NCBI GenBank assembly: GCA_021800745.1
Contig: JAJYYS010000002.1
Span: 1 to 56,358 of the forward strand
DNA: 56,358 nucleotides
Source: a bacterium
Lineage (GTDB): Bacteria > SZUA-79 > Acidulodesulfobacterales > Acidulodesulfobacteraceae
Direction: 5' to 3'
Part shown: in pieces, positions 8,945-16,265 of the stretch
How the letters are laid out: each line of letters begins with the position of its first letter
Position numbering within the stretch: the stretch's first letter is position 1
The notes under the pieces: model-generated
What the model was told of the DNA's origin: nothing
The model's database searches: none
The model's input: only the letters and a program-made list of their open reading frames with translations
Made by a program: the position numbers and the translations under genes

Positions 8945-9919
8945 ATGGAAAAACAAGTATATATATTAATTTTGAATTTTAACGACGGCAAAAATACCGC
9001 GGCATGCTTTGACAGCTTGGAACGCCTAGATTACCATAAATACCGGATTGTCTTGACGGATAATAATTCAAGGGACGGTTCTTTAGAGGAAATAATTAAT
9101 TACCTTAAAAACAAAAAGAAAGAACCGCTGGTTTTAAATGAAACCGCTTTAGAAAAAGAAGCCGGCTCATTAGACGAAAAAGCCGTAATTATAATCCAAA
9201 ATAACGATAATTACGGCTTCGGAAAAGGAATGAACGCCGGTCTTAGATTTTGCTTAAAAAGAAACGATTTTGATTATATATGGCTGCTGAACAACGATAC
9301 CGCCGTTGACAAGGATGCCTTGAAAACATTGGTTAAAGAGGCGGAACAGGATTCTAAAACAGGTTTTGCCGGCTCCGTTTTATTGTATGAAAATTCGAAT
9401 ATTATCCAGACGGTCGGAGGCGGCCGTTTCTTCCCGCTTATCTCCAAAGCTAAATTAATATATAAGGGCAGGGATGTCTCGATTATTAAAACTATAAATA
9501 AAGAACGGTTTGAAAAAGCCCTTGATTATATAATGGGGGCTTCTTTGCTGATAAAAAAAGAAGTTTTACTAGATATCGGATTATTCGACGAATCCTATTT
9601 TTTATACGCCGAAGAACTTGACCTGATTAGACGCGGAAAAAGAAGGGGCTGGAAAATCGCCGTGGCGCTCGACAGCTTCGTATATCACAAAGACAGCGCA
9701 GGCACGAAAGACAAAAAGTATTTATTTTATTATTACTTAACAAAAAGCAATACTATATACATAAAAAAACATTACGGGCTTTTTTTAAATTTTATAAACT
9801 TTATTCCGATAATTTTTTTGTCGCTGTTGGAAACAAGAGATGCAAAAAATTTAAAGGCGGTTATAAAGGGATATTTTGACGGGATTAGATATAAAAAAAC
9901 AGGTCAAAATACTGATTGA
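8945..9919 (+). CDS. Glycosyltransferase family 2 (rhamnosyltransferase-like)
   Basis: A 324-residue GT-A enzyme. It starts VYILILNFNDGKNTAACFDSL, has the nucleotide-sugar motif IWLLNNDTAVDKDAL (DxD-equivalent NND) near residue 117, and the acceptor segment LFDESYFLYAEELDLIRRGKRRGW that is characteristic of rhamnosyltransferase-like GT2 proteins. A hydrophobic C-terminal stretch (LFLNFINFIPIIFLSLLE) may tether it to the membrane. It is divergent from the GT operon to its left and converges with the GT26 gene, whose stop codon is only 2 bases away. The gene has the same AT-rich codon use as its neighbours. Confidence 0.86.
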   Translation: MEKQVYILILNFNDGKNTAACFDSLERLDYHKYRIVLTDNNSRDGSLEEIINYLKNKKKEPLVLNETALEKEAGSLDEKAVIIIQNNDNYGFGKGMNAGLRFCLKRNDFDYIWLLNNDTAVDKDALKTLVKEAEQDSKTGFAGSVLLYENSNIIQTVGGGRFFPLISKAKLIYKGRDVSIIKTINKERFEKALDYIMGASLLIKKEVLLDIGLFDESYFLYAEELDLIRRGKRRGWKIAVALDSFVYHKDSAGTKDKKYLFYYYLTKSNTIYIKKHYGLFLNFINFIPIIFLSLLETRDAKNLKAVIKGYFDGIRYKKTGQNTD

Positions 9920-9921
9920 TA

Positions 9922-10644
9922 TTATTTACGGTATGCGTAATAAAAAATTTTAAGACTCACTAAAATTCCCTTTAACCTGAATAATTTAGGTTCGATAATA
10001 AATCTCCATAGTCTTTCCAATCCTATTTTTTGTATGAATTGAGGCGCTCTTTTAAATTTTCCCGAAACCATTTCAAATGTACCGCCCGAACCTAAGGCTA
10101 ATTTGATTCCGTTATTTTCCAAAAATTCTTTATTATCGTCTATCCAAAACTCCTGTTTGGGAGCGCCGAACCCGACAAATAAAAAATCGGTTTTGAATTT
10201 TATAATCCGTTCTAAAATTAAATAGTTATGTTCTTTATCGAATGGATAAGATTTATAAGGAGGCGAAAATCCGTCTATTTCAATGCCGAACATTTTTTTT
10301 AATTTTTCCGCGGCTAATTTGTTGCTGTCTGGATATCCGCCTAAAAGAAATATTTTCTTGTTATGCTTTCTAGCATATTCGCAGACATCGTAAATAAAAT
10401 CGGAACCGCTTATTTTTTCAAAGTAAATATCCGGGTATTTACTTTTAGCCATAACATAAGGAATCCGGCCGTCAAAAGTAGCGTAATTAGAATTAATAAT
10501 ATTTTTAAATCTTTCGTTTTCATTGGCTTTAACAATAAATTCGGCGTTAACCGTAATGATAAATTTTAATTCATCCGATTCTTGAAGTAATATTTTTTTA
10601 GTTAGTCCTTTGAAAATTAAATTGGCAAATTTTATTTCGTTCAT
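9922..10644 (-). CDS. WecG/TagA/CpsF family glycosyltransferase (GT26)
   Basis: A 240-residue enzyme of the GT26 family, which adds N-acetylmannosamine(uronic acid) or related sugars to lipid-linked GlcNAc. Family landmarks are ITVNAEFIVKA near residue 32, FDGRIPYVMAK, DFLFVGFGAPKQEFWI near residue 158, and the C-terminal RAPQFIQKIGLERLWRFIIEPKLFR, which recruits the protein to the membrane. Length is typical. It is 56 bases downstream of gmd on the same strand and could be the last gene of an rmd-gmd-GT26 unit. Presence of this enzyme suggests an early, lipid-linked step of the glycan is encoded here. Confidence 0.87.
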   Translation of the reverse strand: MNEIKFANLIFKGLTKKILLQESDELKFIITVNAEFIVKANENERFKNIINSNYATFDGRIPYVMAKSKYPDIYFEKISGSDFIYDVCEYARKHNKKIFLLGGYPDSNKLAAEKLKKMFGIEIDGFSPPYKSYPFDKEHNYLILERIIKFKTDFLFVGFGAPKQEFWIDDNKEFLENNGIKLALGSGGTFEMVSGKFKRAPQFIQKIGLERLWRFIIEPKLFRLKGILVSLKIFYYAYRK

Positions 10645-10700
10645 CTGATTTAATAAGATAAACCCAATTTATTTATTTTTTTCATATATTTAGATATAAT

Positions 10701-11723
<1,023 letters not shown>

Positions 11724-12659
11724 TTATTTTAATTTTTCTCTCCAGTAATTTAAAATATCTTCTATGCTCTGTTTAAGCGGTATTTTGGGCCGCCAGCCGG
11801 TATAGTTTTTAAGCTTGTTACTGCTTCCGTATATTCTTTTCTGCTCGTTAGGCCTTAATCTGGCCTCGTCGATTTCTATTTCGGCTTCGACGCCGGTTAT
11901 TTCAAACATAGTATTTAAAATCGAACGCATGGAAACTTCAACTCCCGAACATACGTTAAATACATCGAATTTATTTCCGCTTATATCTTTGCCGGTTTCT
12001 TTTTCCAACAGCATTTTATAAGCGTCCGCAACGTCCCTAACGTCTAAAAAATCTCTCGTAGCGTCGATATTGCCGGCGCTGATTAAAGGTTTTTTTAAGC
12101 CAAGCTCTATTTCTATTACCTGCTTTGCAAAAGAAGATACCGCAAAGCTTTCGCTCTGGTTCGGGCCTATATGGTTAAAAGGCCTTGCTACTATAAACCG
12201 CATATCGGCTTCGACGACCGACCACTGGTAACACAGGGCTTCTACGGCTACCTTGCTTACCGCATAAGGATTCCTCGGCTTAAGCGGATATTCTTCTTTT
12301 ATCGGAAGACTGCTTTCGTCCGCAAGGCCGTATATATCGCCGGAACTGACATAAAGTATTTTGCCGCGGAAACCGTTTTCCTTTAAAGCGCTTAGCAGGT
12401 TAAAAGTGCCGGTAAAATTTATGTCGAAAGTCTCGAGCGGATTTTTAAAAGACTCCGGGACAAAACCCTGCGCGGCTAAATGGATAACGGCGTCAAATGC
12501 CGGAGTGCCGTGAGCCGATAAAAAAGATTTTATTCCGCCGGAGTCTCTTACGTCTATTACTCCTTTTTCGCCGGCTAAAGGAATGCAGTGTAATTTACCC
12601 AGCGCCCGCATTACGTAATAGCCTACAAAACCGGAAGCGCCGGTAATTAAAATATTCAT
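11724..12659 (-). CDS. rmd: GDP-4-dehydro-6-deoxy-D-mannose reductase (GDP-D-rhamnose synthesis)
   Basis: A 311-residue extended short-chain dehydrogenase starting at the ATG at 12659 (MNILITGASGFVGYYV). A TTG three codons upstream is also open but gives an unusual N-terminus. The protein has the glycine-rich motif at residues 7-13, YxxxK within NPYAVSKVAVE, and the Rmd-type FNHIGPNQSESFAVSSFAKQ segment. GDATRDFLDVRDVADAY-like sequence (GNIDATRDFLDVRDVADAY) follows. It would reduce the Gmd product with NAD(P)H to GDP-D-rhamnose, the activated sugar for D-rhamnan-type O-antigens. Lead gene of the rmd-gmd unit. Confidence 0.88.
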   Translation of the reverse strand: MNILITGASGFVGYYVMRALGKLHCIPLAGEKGVIDVRDSGGIKSFLSAHGTPAFDAVIHLAAQGFVPESFKNPLETFDINFTGTFNLLSALKENGFRGKILYVSSGDIYGLADESSLPIKEEYPLKPRNPYAVSKVAVEALCYQWSVVEADMRFIVARPFNHIGPNQSESFAVSSFAKQVIEIELGLKKPLISAGNIDATRDFLDVRDVADAYKMLLEKETGKDISGNKFDVFNVCSGVEVSMRSILNTMFEITGVEAEIEIDEARLRPNEQKRIYGSSNKLKNYTGWRPKIPLKQSIEDILNYWREKLK

Positions 12660-12749
12660 GCTCGGCAATTTTAGTTAAAATATTCCCATTTATTATTGAT
12701 TTATTGTATCATTCAAATATTTTTTTTTCAAATACCTGCGCCGGAAACT

Positions 12750-12797
12750 AAGGTTTTGTTTCGTTTGCGTTAAATTTTTGCTGCGGGAGCGTTACAA
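12750..12797 (+). repeat. Left arm of a 48-bp inverted repeat flanking the fusion gene at 12799-15150
   Basis: Positions 12750-12797 match the reverse complement of 15282-15329 at 45 of 48 positions; the outer 31 bases (12750-12780) are identical. The arm ends one base before the stop codon of the enclosed gene. No third copy was seen in the window. Confidence 0.9.
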
Positions 12798-12798
12798 T

Positions 12799-15150
12799 TT
12801 AAAAATATCCGAGCTTTCTCAGCTTGTCCATGGCCGCTTCTTTGTCCTGGGAACGCCCGGAACGTTCGGCGATAGATTTATCCATAGCGGTTTTATGCGT
12901 GCATGGAGCGCAGTCTATAGACCTGTAGCCCTGTTCGTAGAGTGTGCAGTAAGGAAGATTGTTTAATTTAATATAGAGCCAGATATCCGCTTCCGTAAAA
13001 TGAAGAATTGGGTGAACCCTGAAGTGGTGGGGGTCTTTTCTTTTGGAAAAATAGACCTCGTTGGCGCGGGCTTCGTTTTCGTCTTTTCTGATGCCGGTAA
13101 ACATGGCTTTAAGATGCAGGTCTTTAATGGACTGTTTTAAGGGTATGGTTTTAAGGGTATTACAGCAGTCCGCTTTGTCTTTTGCAATCGCATATTTCTG
13201 CTTAAGGGCTTCGGTATTGGAATATGTCAAGAGCTCAAAGCCCCAGCTCTGTTTCAATTTTTCTATAAATTCTTTAATTTCCGGAAATTCCGCCGACGTA
13301 TCGATGGTTATGACTTTAAACGGAATTTTTCCGTCGAACGCCCTTCTGGTAAGGTCGAGTAAAACCGAAGAATCCTTTCCGCCGGTAAAAGCTATGCCTA
13401 TTTTGTCGCCGAACCTGTCGTACGCTTCTTTTATAATTTCGATGCTTAAAGACGTTTTCTGATTTAAAAGTTCGGAAGCGGCGCTTTCGATATTTCCTTC
13501 CAATTCCGGCTGTGAAAATATAATTTTTGCCTTTCCCTTAGAGTCCGGATTATTGTCGTCGAAGAGATTTTCGGAAATAAAGGCGTCTTTTTCTATTTTA
13601 TTTAAAATTTCTATATACTTTACGGAATCCGTCAGGGCGGCGTTTAAAATTACCGGAGTTTCTTCAAACGGGTCGCTTAAAAGGTCGAAATAGAAATTTT
13701 TGGGCCTGTTGTAAAGTTCTGAAGCAATCATGCCCTGGTAAATATTTGCCCTGGTAGTCTGTTTTGCTTTAACGGCTCTTAAAAGGCTTAAATACTCGGG
13801 CTTGCTTACTCTTTTTCTCATTACCGAATTAAACATTTCGATAATAAAGTCTTCGTCGGACAGGTTTACGTTTTCTGCTATTTTTTTGCCTTCCGCCTGC
13901 GAAATGTTATCCGGTATGAACATATATTTTTTGTCTTTAGTCCTGATAGACCTCTGCGACAGGAAATATCTGTCTTTTAACGATGCCCCGTTTTTGTTCC
14001 TGTCGTAAACCGCCGCATTGAACTGCATTATCTCGTTATACATATTCTGGGTGCAGAACTCCGAATAGCAGTACTGCCTTTCAGTTTCGGCAAACATCGA
14101 CTGCCCGTCTAAACCTAATAAAGCGCTGTTATTTTCGACGCCGCCGACAGCCGGAGGCGGCGAAGCAATCTCCGCATATGTTTCTAATCCCGACAGCGAC
14201 AATAGCGTCGGAAACATATCGACGATAGAAACTAACCCGTCGTAAGTTTTATTTTCTAATTGAGGAGCGTGCAGTATCAAGGGAATATGGATTACTTCGT
14301 CGAACAGCTCTCCCATATGCCCGAAAACCGGCGGGTCGAATAAGGCTATCCTGCCTTCTCCGTGGTCCGCGAATATCGAATATATATTTTCTTCGTTAAA
14401 ATAGCCGAAACCTTTAAGCGTATTATGAATAAGCCTGAAACGCCCCTTGTCGAATTTATTGATTCCGTAAATGTAGGGCGGAAGCATTATCTGCACTCCG
14501 TAGTTTACCCTGCCTGAAAAATTGTTCCATAAGGCGAAAGGGTCGTTGCTGACGACCGGAATTTTATACAGCGACGACATTTTATTCATAAAAGCGTAAT
14601 AGTCGTCGTTATAACGGTTTTCGTTATAGTTCTGGGAGTAGATGTAAGGTTCGTGGGCGTCGAACAGGTGGACGAAGCAGAAAACTTTTTCGTCTTTGCC
14701 GAATGTCTCAAGCTGTTTAAACAGCGCGTTTATATCTCCAGCGTAAACGTAATCGAAGCCCTTGGTAAGCCCAAGAGGCTGAAAGAGTTCGATAACATCC
14801 GAATATAATACGGTTTTATAGCCGCCTTTCTTGTAAATCTCGGCAAGCGTTATGCAGTCTTTTCTTAACTTTTTATAAAAAAACGGCCTTACTCCGTGTT
14901 TCGGCTGCAACAAACCGGTGAAAAGCGAAGCATGTGCGGAAGTAGTATAGGACGACGTCGAAAAACAGTTGGTAAAAACCGAAGAGCCCGAAGCTATTTC
15001 GTCTATGGTAGGCGTATCGACGAGGTTTTCTAAGTAAAACTGCTTAAGGTGCGGTTTTTCTTTTGCGTAGCTTACGCAGTCGTATCTTACGTTGTCTAAA
15101 GAAACGAGCAGGACTTTAGAGCCGCCGCTTTTGCCGCCGTTATCTGACAT
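12799..15150 (-). CDS. Fusion protein A: alkaline-phosphatase-superfamily (sulfatase-like) domain + PAPS/APS-reductase-like PP-loop domain
   Basis: A 783-residue, apparently cytoplasmic protein (no signal peptide). Residues 10-520 resemble sulfatases: metal-binding D19 in VSLDN, the SYTTSAHASLFTG segment with T69 where sulfatases have the formylglycine cysteine, ADHGEGR, and a YFDLLSDPFEETP segment like the sulfatase C-terminus. The CxPxR modification motif is absent, so it is more likely a Thr-nucleophile phosphatase, phosphodiesterase or transferase. Residues 560-783 form a PP-loop domain: FTGGKDS at 588-594, CC at 662-663 and CAPC at 747-750. CC-X83-CxxC matches the [4Fe-4S] signature of APS reductases. 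The C-terminus (ERSGRSQDKEAAMDKLRKLGYF-like) resembles CysD, and the reductase catalytic ECGxH is missing. A paralogue lies at 16266. Function unknown; sulfation or adenylation of a surface glycan is conceivable. Confidence 0.85.
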   Translation of the reverse strand: MSDNGGKSGGSKVLLVSLDNVRYDCVSYAKEKPHLKQFYLENLVDTPTIDEIASGSSVFTNCFSTSSYTTSAHASLFTGLLQPKHGVRPFFYKKLRKDCITLAEIYKKGGYKTVLYSDVIELFQPLGLTKGFDYVYAGDINALFKQLETFGKDEKVFCFVHLFDAHEPYIYSQNYNENRYNDDYYAFMNKMSSLYKIPVVSNDPFALWNNFSGRVNYGVQIMLPPYIYGINKFDKGRFRLIHNTLKGFGYFNEENIYSIFADHGEGRIALFDPPVFGHMGELFDEVIHIPLILHAPQLENKTYDGLVSIVDMFPTLLSLSGLETYAEIASPPPAVGGVENNSALLGLDGQSMFAETERQYCYSEFCTQNMYNEIMQFNAAVYDRNKNGASLKDRYFLSQRSIRTKDKKYMFIPDNISQAEGKKIAENVNLSDEDFIIEMFNSVMRKRVSKPEYLSLLRAVKAKQTTRANIYQGMIASELYNRPKNFYFDLLSDPFEETPVILNAALTDSVKYIEILNKIEKDAFISENLFDDNNPDSKGKAKIIFSQPELEGNIESAASELLNQKTSLSIEIIKEAYDRFGDKIGIAFTGGKDSSVLLDLTRRAFDGKIPFKVITIDTSAEFPEIKEFIEKLKQSWGFELLTYSNTEALKQKYAIAKDKADCCNTLKTIPLKQSIKDLHLKAMFTGIRKDENEARANEVYFSKRKDPHHFRVHPILHFTEADIWLYIKLNNLPYCTLYEQGYRSIDCAPCTHKTAMDKSIAERSGRSQDKEAAMDKLRKLGYF

Positions 15151-15241
15151 ATATTATATGTTTATCCCCGCAGTCTATTTAATTTTTAATCTTTATAATT
15201 ATATACATAGATATATAATACGATAAAACCGTTAATATGTA

Positions 15242-15270
15242 AATATAAATTTTTAACCCGAATACTGCAA
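15242..15270 (-). promoter_or_regulatory. Candidate promoter of fusion gene A
   Basis: TTGCAG (15270-15265) and TATATT (15247-15242) on the minus strand are 17 bases apart, about 90 bases before the start codon and inside the inverted-repeat-bounded segment. The -35 match is imperfect. Confidence 0.3.
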
Positions 15271-15281
15271 CAGAAAAACAT

Positions 15282-15329
15282 TTGTAACATTCCCGCAACA
15301 AAAATTTAACGCAAACGAAACAAAACCTT
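15282..15329 (-). repeat. Right arm of the 48-bp inverted repeat flanking fusion gene A
   Basis: Reverse complement of 12750-12797 with three mismatches. It lies 131 bases upstream of the fusion gene's start and about 100 bases upstream of the pilin-like gene on the other strand. No obvious target-site duplication flanks the two arms. Confidence 0.9.
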
Positions 15330-15342
15330 CATAATAATGAAA

Positions 15343-15386
15343 TATTAAAAAGATATAATAAAAATAATATTTATATCTTTTTAATA
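15343..15386. promoter_or_regulatory. 16-bp perfect inverted repeat upstream of the pilin-like gene
   Basis: The arms 15343-15358 (TATTAAAAAGATATAA) and 15371-15386 are perfect reverse complements separated by 12 AT bases. The element ends 42 bases before the ATG. It could be an operator or, if transcribed, a leader stem-loop; the sequence cannot separate these. Confidence 0.5.
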
Positions 15387-15428
15387 GTTTCTAATTTTAC
15401 TTAAATTATTATTATTATGGAGGTAATT

Positions 15429-16235
15429 ATGGCAAGCGTCCCGTTATTTAAAAACCGGTTAGAAAGCATTTCCGGCTTCGGCCTGTCTTCCGTTATAGTC
15501 GGGCTTTTAATTATAACGATTATGACAGCGTCGGCCATACCTTATATGGAAGGGTTTTACGAATTAAAACAGGCTAAAGCCGCCGTAAACGCCGCAAACA
15601 GCCTTATAAAGGCCGAAATACAGTATCAGCAGGCGGATTATTCCAATTACGCCGAAAAGAACGCGGCGCCCCAAAACGGCGATTATTTCGGAACCTTAAC
15701 GCAGTTAATAAGCGGTATGAATATTTTGCCGGATAACAGCCTTCAGCAGTTTCTGCCGCAGGGAATATCGTTATCGCTTGCGGATTACCGGGGCAATAAT
15801 AACTGTATAAATAAACCTGCGGGCGGCGGCTCGCTTACCGAATGTCTCGGCGACGAGGAAAACGGACAGTTCAAACTTGTTATATACGGCTTAAATAATA
15901 CAAATCTGTCAAGGTTCGTTCCTATGTTCGAGAACGGAATAAAAGGCGGATTGTCGGCTTATTCCGGCGGAGCGCTGACAGCTCAGGTCAGCGTGCCTTT
16001 CGGATTCAGCGCCTATCCTAAGATACAAAACGGAGGCGGAAATACTACTATTAATAATAATACTACGGCCGTTAAGCAGGCGCAGGCGTCTGCAAATCAA
16101 GCCCTTGTAAATTCGGCATGGGCTTATGTAAACAGTATTAACGAATACGGAAATCCGCAGGCTTACAAAGCCGCGGTAAAGTATGCGCAAACCGTAGATG
16201 CTTCCGTATGCGGAAGTTTCAACGTAATTTGCTGA
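15429..16235 (+). CDS. Type IV pilin-like / pseudopilin-like secreted protein
   Basis: A 268-residue protein starting at ATG 15429, which follows GGAGG at 15419-15423 by 5 bases; an ATG at 15417 overlaps that ribosome site and is rejected. A basic leader (about KNRLESISG) is followed by FGLSSVIVGLLIITIMTASAIPYM, which resembles the prepilin-peptidase site and N-terminal helix of class III signal proteins. The usual Glu at mature position 5 is replaced by Ser. The rest has two cysteine pairs (NNCINKP..LTECLG and VCGSFNVIC) and an Asn/Ala-rich region (TTINNNTTAVKQAQASANQA). It lies between the two fusion genes. Pilin-like rather than classical pilin; the family is not recognised. Confidence 0.6.
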   Translation: MASVPLFKNRLESISGFGLSSVIVGLLIITIMTASAIPYMEGFYELKQAKAAVNAANSLIKAEIQYQQADYSNYAEKNAAPQNGDYFGTLTQLISGMNILPDNSLQQFLPQGISLSLADYRGNNNCINKPAGGGSLTECLGDEENGQFKLVIYGLNNTNLSRFVPMFENGIKGGLSAYSGGALTAQVSVPFGFSAYPKIQNGGGNTTINNNTTAVKQAQASANQALVNSAWAYVNSINEYGNPQAYKAAVKYAQTVDASVCGSFNVIC

Positions 16236-16265
16236 AATGCGGAAAAAATTTCCAAATAAAGCGGT

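Noticed and set aside
12660..12668. TTG start for rmd three codons upstream of the ATG
   Set aside because: Adds three residues before the conserved MNILITGASG start; ATG 12659 fits the family better.
15417..15428. ATG 15417 as start of the pilin-like gene
   Set aside because: It overlaps the GGAGG that serves ATG 15429.
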